Shown: positions 13,411 through 22,989, numbered from the stretch's first letter. The stretch: 64,000 nt of DNA from Haliclystus octoradiatus (GCA_916610825.1 OU744449.1:16581354-16645353), one strand, 5' to 3'. Notes: generated by a model from the letters alone, not told the origin. Numbers and translations: made by a program.

Positions 13411-15109
13411 CATTGTTTTTGGCCTTTTTGAATTCCCAAGGGAATTAGGCATTGTTTTTGATCTTTTTGTATTCCAAAGGAAATTAGGCATTGTTTTTGG
13501 TCTTTTTCAATTCCCAAGGGAATTAGGCATTGTTTTTGGCCTTTTTGTATTCCAAAGGGAATTAAGCATTGTTTTTGGTCTTTTTGTATTCCCAAGAGAA
13601 TTAGGCATCGTTTTTGGTCTTTTTGTATTCCCAAGGGAATTAGGCATTGTTTTTTGTCTTTTTGAATTCCCAAGGGAATTAGGCATTGGTATTGGTCTTT
13701 TTGTATTCCCAAGGGAATTAGGCATTGTTTTTGGTAATTTGGAATTCTCAAGGGATTTAGGCATTGTTTTTGGTCTTTTTGTATTCCCAAGGTAATTAGG
13801 CAATGTTTTTGGTCTTTTTGTATTCCCAAGGGAATTAGGCATTGTTTTTGGTCTTTTTGTATTCCCAAGGGAATTAGGCATTGTTGTTGGTCTTTTTGTA
13901 TGGTCTTTTTGTATTCCCAAGGGAATTAGGCATTATTTTTGGTCATTTTGAATTCTAAAGGGATTTAGGTATTGTTTTTTAATATTTTGAATTCTAAAGG
14001 GAATTAGGCATTGTTTTTGGTCTTTTTGAATTCGTAAGGGAAATAGGCATTGTTTTTGGTCTTTTTGTATTCCCAAGGGAATTAGGCATTGTTTTTGGTC
14101 ATTTTGAATTCTCAAGGGATTTAGGCATTGTTTTTTGTCTTTTTGTATGGTCTTTTTGTATTCCCAAGGGAATTAGGCATTGTTTTTGGTCTTTCTGAAT
14201 TCCCAAGGGATATAGGCATTGTTTTTGGTCATTTTGAATTCCCAAGGGAATTAGGCATTGTTTTTGATCATTTTGAATTCTTAAGGGAATTAGGCATTGT
14301 TTTTGGCCTTTTTGAATTCCCAAGGCAATTATGCATTGTTTTTTTGAAATTTTAAATTCCCAAGGGATTCAGGCATTGCTTTTGGTCATTTTGAATTCCC
14401 AAGGAAATTAGGCATTGTTTTTGGTCTTTTTGAATTCCAAAGGGATTTAGGCATTGTTTTTGGTCTTTTTGTATTCCAAAGGGAATTAGGCATTGTTTTT
14501 GGTCTTTTTAATTCCCAAGAGAATTAGGCATTGTTTTTGGCCTTTTTGAATTCCCAAGGGAATTAGGCATTGTTTTTGATCTTTTTGTATTCCAAAGGAA
14601 ATTAGGCATTGTTTTTGGTCTTTTTTAATTCCCAAGGGAATTAGGCATTGTTTTTGGACTTTTTGTATTCCAAAGGGAATTAAGCATTGTTTTTGGTCTT
14701 TTTGTATTCCCAAGGGAATTAGGCATCGTTTTTGGTCTTTTTGTATTCCCAAGGGAATTAGGCATTGTTTTTTGTCTTTTTGAATTCCCAAGGGAATTAG
14801 GCATTGGTTTTGGTCTTTTTGTATTCCCAAGGGAATTAGGCATTGTTTTTGGTCATTTTGAATTCCCAAGGGAATTAGGCATTGTTTTTGATCATTTTGA
14901 ATTCTTAAGGGAATTAGGCATTGTTTTTGGCCTTTTTGAATTCCCAAGGCAATTATGCATTGTTTTTTTGAAATTTTAAATTCCCAAGGGATTCAGGCAT
15001 TGCTTTTGGTCATTTTGAATTCCAAAGGAAATTAGGCATTGTTTTTGGTCTTTTTGAATTCCAAAGGGATTTAGGCATTGTTTTTGGTCTTTTTGTATTC
15101 CCAAGGGAA

Positions 15110-15112
15110 TTA
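15110..15112. other. TTA target-site duplication of element 1 (left copy)
   Basis: The right copy is 15944-15946. Every uninterrupted monomer has a single TTA in GGGAATTAGGC, so its presence on both sides of the insertion is direct evidence of a 3-bp staggered target cut. Confidence 0.92.
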
Positions 15113-15142
15113 CCCCTAGGTTATACGCCGTACTTTCGAGAG
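15113..15142 (+). repeat. Element 1 left terminal inverted repeat (30 bp)
   Basis: Begins CCCCTAGGTTATACGCCG and ends TTTCGAGAG. It is the exact reverse complement of 15914-15943. It contains one copy of the CGCCGTACTTTC motif (15126-15137). The next bases, CCGTACCAAC, do not match the other end, so the perfect repeat stops at 30 bp. Confidence 0.96.
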
Positions 15143-15157
15143 CCGTACCAACTTTTT

Positions 15158-15174
15158 TTGGTACGCCGTACCAA
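15158..15174. repeat. Hairpin near left end of element 1
   Basis: TTGGTAC-GCC-GTACCAA: perfect 7-bp arms with a 3-nt loop. A GTACCAA copy just upstream (15145-15151) can also pair with the TTGGTAC arm, so two alternative stems are possible. Confidence 0.8.
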
Positions 15175-15642
15175 TTCGACCAAACACAAAAAATTACAAA
15201 AGTGGGATTATACGCCGATCCAAAAGTGGCGTCCCAGTTGATTTTTGTTTGAACTTTACCGCTTCCTGTGAGAAGAGCTGTGACATTCTGTTCTGAGAAT
15301 CCGTAATAGGAAGACTTTTTAATTCGAAATCTGCAAAGTTTTTACTGCAAATTATTATTTGTCGAGATACGCGTATTTACAAAACCACTAAAATATGTTT
15401 GGTTTACAATCACGATGCTCAAGATTATGTTATCTTCATACTTAAATTATTTTTCATATTTAAAGTGCTCAAAAACAATATATCATTGATAGATAGATTA
15501 TTTGCTTTCGATAAAATCATGATAACATATAAAAATGGCAAAGAATACTCAAATGTGATCACAACAGTAGTTTATTAATGTATTTGAATTTAAAACGTAA
15601 TACTACACCACCGCTATTGTTGTGATACGATTACTAACCACG

Positions 15643-15655
15643 GTTACTTAGCAAC
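15643..15655. promoter_or_regulatory. X-box-like motif (RFX-type) inside element 1
   Basis: GTTACTTAGCAAC fits the near-palindromic pattern GTTRCY-N-RGYAAC used to describe RFX-factor X-boxes in animals. It lies in the AT-rich interior, away from the transposase-like motifs. A match this close is unlikely at any one position but can occur by chance, and no nearby gene gives it context. Binding is unproven. Confidence 0.3.
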
Positions 15656-15771
15656 AGGCAGGAAACAATAAGAAATTCATACAGAAACCCCCTGGAAATG
15701 ACGAAAATATTCCAAATTCGAAATGGTACGCCTCACGAAAGTACGGCGTATATTCCAACTGCTTTTTCAGG

Positions 15772-15783
15772 CGTACCGGTACG
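15772..15783. repeat. 12-bp perfect palindrome in element 1
   Basis: CGTACCGGTACG, fully self-complementary. It lies in the right subterminal region, where TACG/CGTA motifs are dense. Confidence 0.75.
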
Positions 15784-15892
15784 GCTGTTTTCAGTTTGGT
15801 ACGCCTGGATCAGCCGTACTTTCGATTTTGGGTCGACCCAAAAATTAATCGCCGTACTTTGCCAGATTATACGCCGTACTTTCAGGCGTGCC

Positions 15893-15911
15893 GATCCATT
15901 TTTGATGGATC
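15893..15911. repeat. Hairpin beside right TIR of element 1
   Basis: GATCCAT-TTTTG-ATGGATC: perfect 7-bp arms with a 5-nt loop, ending two bases before the right TIR. With the left hairpin it gives both ends a stem just inside the TIR. Confidence 0.8.
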
Positions 15912-15913
15912 GC

Positions 15914-15943
15914 CTCTCGAAAGTACGGCGTATAACCTAGGGG
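15914..15943 (-). repeat. Element 1 right terminal inverted repeat (30 bp)
   Basis: Begins CTCTCGAAAGTACGG and ends ACCTAGGGG. It is the exact reverse complement of the left end with no mismatch, which suggests recent activity or recent insertion. The following TTAGGCATTG is satellite sequence and supplies the second TTA. Confidence 0.96.
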
Positions 15944-15996
15944 TTAGGCATTGTTTTTGGTCTTTTTGTATGGTCTTTTTGTATTCCCAAGGGAAT
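15944..15996. repeat. Satellite fragment between the two transposons
   Basis: TTA (duplicate) followed by 50 bp of one 52-mer variant: GGCATTG, T5, the doubled GGTCTTTTTGTAT and TCCCAAGGGAAT. It ends in the AT that begins the element 2 flank. It shows that the two insertions are separate events one monomer apart, not one composite element. Confidence 0.95.
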
Positions 15997-16009
15997 AGGG
16001 CTCTTTCAC
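15997..16009 (+). repeat. Element 2 left terminal inverted repeat
   Basis: AGGGCTCTTTCAC, the exact reverse complement of 17754-17766. The bases immediately inside (GCCTACGTCACACATTT) do not pair with the other end, but similarity resumes at 16027. Confidence 0.93.
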
Positions 16010-16026
16010 GCCTACGTCACACATTT

Positions 16027-16062
16027 TTCGCGAAAAGCATTGTGGGATACCTTAACGTACAT
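16027..16062 (+). repeat. Inner imperfect inverted repeat of element 2 (left arm)
   Basis: Read inward from the left: TTCGCGAAAAGCATTGTGGG, then ATACCTTAACGTACA. Read inward from the right end (reverse complement of about 17704-17738): TTCGCGCAAAGCCTTATGGG, then ATAGCACAACGTACA. About 28 of 35 positions agree. The blocks start 17 and 15 nt inside the perfect 13-bp TIRs. This extends the terminal repeat to about 65 bp with a diverged gap and confirms that the two ends belong together. Confidence 0.75.
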
Positions 16063-16161
16063 TGCATTTTATTGCGTTGTCGAATTTGTTGAGTCGCGGC
16101 TGAATTTTATCTCACAACATCATTTATTTTAGCTGTTTTACTTGCTGCTATCAGATTCACT

Positions 16162-16656
16162 ATGGATCTTGACCATCCTATGATTGTTCTAGATGGAGTA
16201 AAGGTGCCTGGTGCTGTTTTACCTCATATTCCTTCAAATTGTTGATTTGTTCAAGTAAAACGTTGGCTTCAAAAATGTCATGGTGAAAACAACTGGATTG
16301 AAATCTTTTCTGTTGTGTCGAAGTGTAGAAGGCATGTTTATCTGTTGCAAAAGCAGTTGACCCAAAGATTGATAGTGGATATTTAGTATGGCTTTAAATA
16401 TTTTTCCCTTTCAACTTCAGCATTATCTTGTGATAGTTTTAGTGTTGGTCTGTTGCAAATACCAACAACAGACTGGCGTGAATTTCTGTCAAGAGACTTG
16501 GCTTCTTGCTATTCTTGCTTTAATTATGGTCATATTTATCATTACATTGTTGAGTCATCGTCAGAAAATGTGTTTTATCAATATAACAACAGTGAAGAAG
16601 AAGAAGATGTGTGTGAGGATCCATATACTACATGTTACCAGCCAAACCCTTGAAGA
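16162..16656 (+). pseudogene. Broken open frame in element 2, possible transposon-protein N-terminus
   Basis: From ATG at 16162 a single frame runs about 163 codons and is interrupted by TGA at 16243 and TAG at 16384, ending at a TGA about 16654. The start reads MDLDHPMIVLDGVKVPGA. After the first stop comes VQVKRWLQKCHG, which resembles the K-R-W-L-x-x-R-G core of SAP-like segments in ISL2EU-type proteins; this is from memory and weak. Later features are IPTTDWREFL and an acidic run NSEEEEDVCED (about 16590-16620). In a second frame KAVDPKIDSGYL reads plausibly (about 16350), so a frameshift as well as stops is possible. A donor-like AAAGGTAGG follows at about 16657-16665. Non-functional as it stands; it could also be chance open sequence. 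Confidence 0.4.
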
Positions 16657-16669
16657 AAGGTAGGCCTAC

Positions 16670-17450
16670 AGCATACATTTTGTAGCACGTCGTTTTGTTG
16701 AAGCATTTATGATATTGTTATATCGAACTAGCAAATTACTTTTGAGGGCTTATGTTTAACATAAATTCCATGGAAAAAGAGTTTTCGTTAAAAGTGAATA
16801 TTGTTTTAAGTAAGGCAAGTGGATCGGTGTTCATCCTCTTTTATTGCAAATACGCAGATGTTGTTTAGGCTAAATCAGAACTACTTAGTAACGTAGGGTC
16901 GTAGGCTACCTATCCTATTTGTCATCAGTGTTTATCCACTCTTTTCATCCCCATTAGGACATTCCGGGGCTATTTTCATGTGTATTATTCTCAGTTAGTG
17001 TTATTTAGTGTTTCAAATTATCAATTTTCAGGAGAGATCAACTATGTAGCCTCAAGATGTCACTATGGTGTATTTCAGATTATTATGTGGTTACGATGAT
17101 TGCTATTTACTTGGGTCTGTTTATAATTGATTTACAATATATAACTATTTATTAAGAGATTATCGACTGTATTTACTGGTTATATATTTCATCATTATTA
17201 ATTGAAATGTATTATGTTTAAAAGTTGTCATTTGATAACGACGAGAATATCGACTATAAGCTGACCGAATGATATGTTGCTAATACTCATTTGTAGTTAA
17301 AATACTATTTATAAAATAATTGAAAGGAAATTCTACGTGTCTTCTTGGTAGTTTTGAATATGTGTGTTCATGTGTATTACTTGCTACAAGTCCTTATTTT
17401 ATTTCTAGTAAAACTGGTATACATTTTTAGATTTAGTTGTTGTTATTGTT
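16670..17450. other. Interior of element 2 with no recognised content
   Basis: AT-rich DNA with frequent stops in all frames. Nothing matches a transposase, nuclease, tRNA or other known feature by eye. Simple open frames such as that from 17345 are short, rich in hydrophobic residues and lack domain signatures. It may be intron, untranslated sequence or decayed transposon coding DNA. Confidence 0.6.
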
Positions 17451-17645
17451 TTGTTGTTTTCTACCAATTCACACTTTTTGCCAAGATTTGGGAAGCGAAT
17501 ACAAAACGTTCATACAGCTTATTTCTCCGGATTTCAGGAATCTGATTTACAGGTACCCCAACAGTAATGCTTCGTGGTACCTTTCGTTTTTGGTTTATCA
17601 CGGTCTGTGGATTGCATATCGAGTAAATTAGTTTTTAACTTGGGC

Positions 17646-17651
17646 AATAAA
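17646..17651 (+). terminator. Candidate polyadenylation signal in element 2
   Basis: AATAAA lies 115 bp before the right end of the element and shortly after a short open stretch (about 17470-17631, including SEYKTFIQLISPDF) that ends in TAG. The order stop, AATAAA, TIR is what the last exon of a transposon gene would look like. A hexamer in AT-rich DNA is weak evidence, and I do not recognise the peptide. Confidence 0.3.
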
Positions 17652-17753
17652 CATCAACGAACGCGGTCAAAACGCAGCAAACTCAGAAATGATATCGAAG
17701 TGTTGTACGTTGTGCTATCCCATAAGGCTTTGCGCGAATCTATTTATAAGTCG

Positions 17754-17766
17754 GTGAAAGAGCCCT
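17754..17766 (-). repeat. Element 2 right terminal inverted repeat
   Basis: GTGAAAGAGCCCT, matching the left end exactly. It is followed by AT and then satellite sequence TAGGCATTATTTTTGG. Confidence 0.93.
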
Positions 17767-20700
17767 ATTAGGCATTATTTTTGGTCATTTTGAATTCTAA
17801 AGGGATTTAGGTATTGTTTTTTAATATTTTGAATTCTAAAGGGAATTAGGCATTGTTTTTGGTCTTTTTGAATTCGTAAGGGAAATAGGCATTGTTTTTG
17901 GTCTTTTTGTATTCCCAAGGGAATTAGGCATTGTTTTTGGTCATTTTGAATTCTCAAGGGATTTAGGCATTGTTTTTTGTCTTTTTGTATGGTCTTTTTG
18001 TATTCCCAAGGGAATTAGGCATTGTTTTTGGTCTTTCTGAATTCCCAAGGGATATAGGCATTGTTTTTTGTCATTTTGAATTCCCAAGGGAATTAGGCAT
18101 TGTTTTTGATCATTTTGAATTCTTAAGGGAATTAGGCATTGTTTTTGGCCTTTTTGAATTCCCAAGGCAATTATGCATTGTTTTTTTGAAATTTTAAATT
18201 CCCAAAGGATTCAGGCATTGCTTTTGGTCATTTTGTATTCCCAAGGGAATTAGGCATTGTTTTTGGTCTTTTTTAATTCCCAAGAGAATTAGGCATCGTT
18301 TTTGGTCTTTTTGTATTCCCAAGGGAATTAGGCATTGTTTTTTGTCTTTTTGAATTCCCAAGGGAATTAGGCATTGGTTTTGGTCTTTTTGTATTCCCAA
18401 GGGAATTAGGCATTGTTTTTGTCATTTTGAATTCTCAAGGGATTTAGGCATTGTTTTTGGTCTTTTTGTATTCCGAAAGGTAATTAGGCAATGTTTTTGG
18501 TCTTTTTGTATTCCCAAGGGAACTAGGCATTGTTTTTGGTCTTTTTGTATTTCCAAGGGAATTAGGCATTGTTTTTGGTCTTTTTGTATGGTCTTTTTGT
18601 ATTCCCAAGGGAATTAGGCATTATTTTTGGTCATTTTGAATTCTAAAGGGATTTAGGTATTGTTTTTTAATATTTTGAATTCTAAAGGGAATTAGGCATT
18701 GTTTTTGGTCTATTTGAATTCGTAAGGGAATTAGGCATTGTTTTTGATCATTTTGAATTCTTAAGGGAATTAGGCATTGTTTTTGGCCTTTTTGAATTCC
18801 CAAGGCAATTATGCATTGTTTTTTTGAAATTTTAAATTCCCAAGGGATTCAGGCATTGCTTTTGGTCATTTTGAATTCCCAAGGAAATTAGGCATTGTTT
18901 TTGGTCTTTTTGAATTCCAAAGGGATTTAGGCATTGTTTTTGGTCTTTTTGTATTCCCAAGGGAATTAGGCATTGTTTTTGGTCTTTTTGTATTCCCAAG
19001 GGAATTAGGCATTGTTTTTGGTCTTTTTGTATGGTATTTTTGTATTCCCAAGGGAATTAGGCATTATTTTTGGTCATTTTGAATTCTAAAGGGAATTAGG
19101 CATTGGTTTTGGTGTTTTTGTATTCCCAAGGGAATTAGGCATTGTTTTTGGTCATTTTGAATTCTCAAGAGATTTAGGCATTGTTTTTGGTCTTTTTGTA
19201 TTCCCAAGGTAATTAGGCAATGTTTTTGGTCTTTTTGTATTCCCAAGGGAATTAGGCATTGTTTTTGGTCTTTTTGTATTCCCAAGGGAATTAGGCATTG
19301 TTTTTGGTCATTTTGAATTCTCAAGGTATTTAGGCATTGTTTTTTGTCTTTTTGTATGGTCTTTTTGTATTGCCAAGGGAATTAGGCATTGTTTTTGGTC
19401 TTTCTGAATTCCCAAGGGATATAGGCATTGTTTTTGGTCATTTTGAATTCCCAAGGGAATTAGGCATTGTTTTTGATCATTTTGAATTCTTAAGGGAATA
19501 AGGCATTGTTTTTGGTCTTTTTAATTCCCAAGAGAATTAGGCATTGTTTTTGGCCTTTTTGAATTCCCAAGGGAATTAGGCATTGTTTTTGATCTTTTTG
19601 TATTCCAAAGGAAATTAGGCATCGTTTTTGGTCTTTTTGTATTCCCAAGGGAATTAGGCATTGTTTTTTGTCTTTTTGAATTCCCAAGGGAATTAGGCAT
19701 TGTTTTTGGTCTTTTTGAATTCCAAAGGGATTTAGGCATTGTTTTTGGTCTTTTTGTATTCCCAAGGGAATTAGGCATTGTTTTTGGTCTTTTTGTATTC
19801 CCAAGGGAATTAGGCATTGTTTTTGGTCTTTTTGTATGGTCTTTCTGTATTCCCAAGGGAATTAGGCATTATTTTTGGTCATTTTGAATTCTAAAGGGAT
19901 TTAGGTATTGTTTTTTAATATTTTGAATTCTAAAGGGAATTAGGCATTGTTTTTGGTCTTTTTGAATTCGTAAGGGAAATAGGCATTGTTTTTGGTCTTT
20001 TTGTATTCCCAAGGGAATTAGGCATTGTTTTTGGTCATTTTGAATTCTCAAGGGATTTAGGCATTGTTTTTTGTCTTTTTGTATGGTCTTTTTGTATTCC
20101 CAAGGGAATTAGGCATTGTTTTTGGTCTTTCTGAATTCCCAAGGGATATAGGCATTGTTTTTGGTCATTTTGAATTCCCAAGGGAATTAGGCATTGTTTT
20201 TGATCATTTTGAATTCTTAAGGGAATTAGGCATTGTTTTTGGCCTTTTTGAATTCCCAAGGCAATTATGCATTGTTTTTTTGAAATTTTAAATTCCCAAA
20301 GGATTCAGGCATTGCTTTTAGTCATTTTGTATTCCCAAGGGAATTAGGCATTGTTTCTGGTCTTTCTGAATTCCCAAGGTAATTAGGCAATGTTTTTGGT
20401 CTTTTTGTATTCCCAAGGGAATTAGGCATTGTTTTTGGTCTTTTTGTATTCCCAAGGGAATTAGGCATTGTTTTTTGTCTTTTTGTATGGTCTTTTTGTA
20501 TTCCCAAGGGAATTAGGCATTGTTTTTGGTCTTTCTGAATTCCCAAGGGATATAGGCATTGTTTTTGGTCATTTTGAATTCCCAAGGGAATTAGGCATTG
20601 TTTTTGATCATTTTGAATTCTTAAGGGAATTAGGCATTGTTTTTGGTCTTTTTAATTCCCAAGAGAATTAGGCATTGTTTTTGGCCTTTTTGAATTCCCA

Positions 20701-22989
20701 AGGGAATTAGGCATTGTTTTTGATCTTTTTGTATTCCAAAGGAAATTAGGCATTGTTTTTGGTCTTTTTCAATTCCCAATGGAATTAGGCATTGTTTTTG
20801 GCCTTTTTGTATTCCAAAGGGAATGAAGCATTGTTTTTGGTCTTTTTGTATTCCCAAGAGAATTAGGCATCGTTTTTGGTCTTTTTGTATTCCCAAGGGA
20901 ATTAGGCATTGTTTTTTGTCTTTTTGAATTCCCAAGGGAATTAGGCATTGGTTTTGGTCTTTTTGTATTCCCAAGGGAATTAGGCATTGTTTTTGGTCAT
21001 TTTGAATTCTCAAGGGATTTAGGCATTGTTTTTGGTCTTTTTGTATTCCGAAAGGTAATTAGGCAATGTTTTTGGTCTTTTTGTATTCCCAAGGGAATTA
21101 GGCATTGTTTTTGGTCTTTTTGTATTTCCAAGGGAATTAGGCATTGTTTTTGGTCTTTTTGTATGGTCTTTTTGTATTCCCAAGGGAATTAGGCATTATT
21201 TTTGGTCATTTTGAATTCTAAAGGGATTTAGGTATTGTTTTTTAATATTTTGAATTCTAAAGGGAATTAGGCATTGTTTTTGGTCTTTTTGAATTCGTAA
21301 GGGAATTAGGCATTGTTTTTGATCATTTTGAATTCTTAAGGGAATTAGGCATTGTTTTTGGCCTTTTTGAATTCCCAAGGCAATTATGCATTGTTTTTTT
21401 GAAATTTTAAATTCCCAAGGGATTCAGGCATTGCTTTTGGTCATTTTGAATTCCAAAGGAAATTAGGCATTGTTTTTGGTCTTTTTGAATTCCAAAGGGA
21501 TTTAGGCATTGTTTTTGGTCTTTTTGTATTCCCAAGGGAATTAGGCATTGTTTTTGGTCTTTTTGTATTCCCAAGGGAATTAGGCATTGTTTTTGGTCTT
21601 TTTGTATGGTCTTTTTGTATTCCCAAGGGAATTAGGCATTATTTTTGGTCATTTTGAATTCTAAAGGGATTTAGGTATTGTTTTTTAATATTTTGAATTC
21701 TAAAGGGAATTAGGCATTGTTTTTGGTCTTTTTGAATTCGTAAGGGAAATAGGCATTGTTTTTGGTCTTTTTGTATTCCCAAGGGAATTAGGCATTGTTT
21801 TTGGTCATTTTGAATTCTCAAGGGATTTAGGCATTGTTTTTTGTCTTTTTGTATGGTCTTTTTGTATTCCCAAGGGAATTAGGCATTGTTTTTGGTCTTT
21901 CTGAATTCCCAAGGGATATAGGCATTGTTTTTGGTCATTTTGAATTCCCAAGGGAATTAGGCATTGTTTTTGATCATTTTGAATTCTTAAGGGAATTAGG
22001 CATTGTTTTTGGCCTTTTTGAATTCCCAAGGCAATTATGCATTGTTTTTTTGAAATTTTAAATTCCCAAAGGATTCAGGCATTGCTTTTGGTCATTTTGT
22101 ATTCCCAAGGGAATTAGGCATTGTTTTTGGTCTTTCTGAATTCCCAAGGGATATAGGCATTGTTTTTGGTCATTTTGAATTCCCAAGGGAATTAGGCATT
22201 TTTTTTGATCATTTTGAATTCTTAAGGGAATTAGGCATTGTTTTTGGTCTTTTTAATTCCCAAGAGAATTAGGCATTGTTTTTGGCCTTTTTGAATTCCC
22301 AAGGGAATTAGGCATTGTTTTTGATCTTTTTGTATTCCAAAAAAAATTAGGCATTGTTTTTGGTCTTTTTCAATTCCCAAGGGAATTAGGCATTGTTTTT
22401 GGCCTTTTTGTATTCCAAAGGGAATTAAGCATTGTTTTTGGTCTTTTTGTATTCCCAAGAGAATTAGGCATCGTTTTTGGTCTTTTTGTATTCCCAAGGG
22501 AATTAGGCATTGTTTTTTGTCTTTTTGAATTCCCAAGGAATTAGGCATTGTTTTTGGTCTTTTTGTATTCCCAAGGTAATTAGGCAATGTTTTTGGTCTT
22601 TTTGTATTCCCAAGGGAATTAGGCATTGTTTTTGGTCTTTTTGTATTCCCAAGGAAATTAGGCATTGTTTTTGGCCTTTTTGTATTCCAAAGGGAATTAA
22701 GCATTGTTTTTGGTCTTTTTGTATTCCCAAGAGAATTAGGCATCGTTTTTGGTCTTTTTGTATTCCCAAGGGAATTAGGCATTGTTTTTTGTCTTTTTGA
22801 ATTCCCAAGGGAATTAGGCATTGTTTTTGGTCTTTTTGTATTCCCAAGGTAATTAGGCAATGTTTTTGGTCTTTTTGTATTCCCAAGGGAATTAGGCATT
22901 GTTTTTGTTTTTTTTGTATTCCCAAGGGAATTAGGCATTGTTTTTGGTCTTTTTGTATGGTCTTTTTGTATTCCCAAGGGAATTAGGCA

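Larger units (their letters stand above)
1..15112. repeat. 39-bp satellite array, left block
   Basis: Head-to-tail 39-bp monomers with no unique DNA between them. The consensus in three parts is GGCATTGTTTTT, GGTCTTTTTGTAT and TCCCAAGGGAATTA. By count it has 18 T, 7 A, 9 G and 5 C, so it is 36% GC with strong T-over-A strand bias. Orientation never flips. Recurrent variant classes include GGTCATTTTGAATTCTCAAG, GATCTTTTTGTATTCCAAAG, GGCCTTTTTGAATTCC, GGTCTTTCTGAATTCC with GGGATATA, and TAATATTTTGAATTCT. Each monomer carries the inverted repeat ATTCCC-AA-GGGAAT. The block begins before the window and stops where element 1 is inserted. The open frames in it are by-products of the 13-codon period, not genes. 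Confidence 0.98.
15126..15930. promoter_or_regulatory. Six terminal and subterminal copies of CGCCGTACTTTC
   Basis: Plus-strand copies are at 15126-15137, 15812-15823 (first base A), 15850-15861 (last base G) and 15872-15883. Minus-strand copies are at 15737-15748 and 15919-15930. Five of the six lie in the right-hand 210 bp. Repeated subterminal motifs in non-autonomous DNA transposons commonly serve as transposase binding sites. That role is inferred here, but the repetition itself is plain. Confidence 0.6.
15113..15943. mobile_element. Element 1: non-autonomous TIR transposon, probably PIF/Harbinger-type
   Basis: An 831-bp insertion with perfect 30-bp terminal inverted repeats starting CCCCTAGGTTATACGCCG, flanked by TTA on both sides (15110-15112 and 15944-15946). 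The original monomer reads GGGAATTAGGC, so TTA is a true 3-bp target duplication. The TTA/TAA duplication is typical of PIF/Harbinger, which is the basis of the family call; the TIR itself I do not recognise. The interior (about 15200-15700) is AT-rich and has no transposase, only short open frames, one of which overlaps the TIR. Six copies of the 12-mer CGCCGTACTTTC (or one-base variants) sit near the ends, and there are three short hairpins. The sequence is unlike the satellite in base composition and is single copy in the window. Confidence 0.88.
15997..17766. mobile_element. Element 2: TIR transposon relic, possibly ISL2EU-like
   Basis: A 1,770-bp insertion with perfect 13-bp ends AGGGCTCTTTCAC and GTGAAAGAGCCCT. 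The flanks read GGGAAT on the left and ATTAGGC on the right, and the uninterrupted monomer reads GGGAATTAGGC. Two readings fit equally: an AT duplication with TIR AGGG..., or no duplication with a 14-bp TIR TAGGG.... A 2-bp AT duplication is known for ISL2EU (IS4EU) elements, and absence of duplication for Spy-type Harbinger relatives. An imperfect inner TIR block supports one element. A broken frame near the left end may be the remnant of its protein. From about 16670 to 17450 I see only AT-rich DNA with no recognisable domain. Confidence 0.85.

Noticed and set aside
1-15112. Satellite open frames (GIQKDQKQCLIPL, PNSLGNTKRPKTM, FVFPRELGIVFGL and FCIPKGIRHCFWS repeats) as a repetitive protein gene
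   Set aside because: Open frames exist at the same time on both strands and in two frames each, end only at length-variant monomers, and follow directly from a 39-bp period. No frame is favoured.
15698-16092. Open frames of 80 and 98 codons across the right end of element 1
   Set aside because: They run through the TIR, and the second continues through satellite into element 2. No domain is visible, and they are chance frames across junctions.
15113-17766. One composite transposon of 2.65 kb
   Set aside because: The two parts have different TIRs and different target duplications and are separated by 50 bp of satellite in normal phase.
17345-17771. Three overlapping open frames of about 65 codons in the right part of element 2
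   Set aside because: Short, overlapping in different frames, starting at arbitrary codons, no motif recognised; one ends in the satellite. At most a fragment of a last exon.
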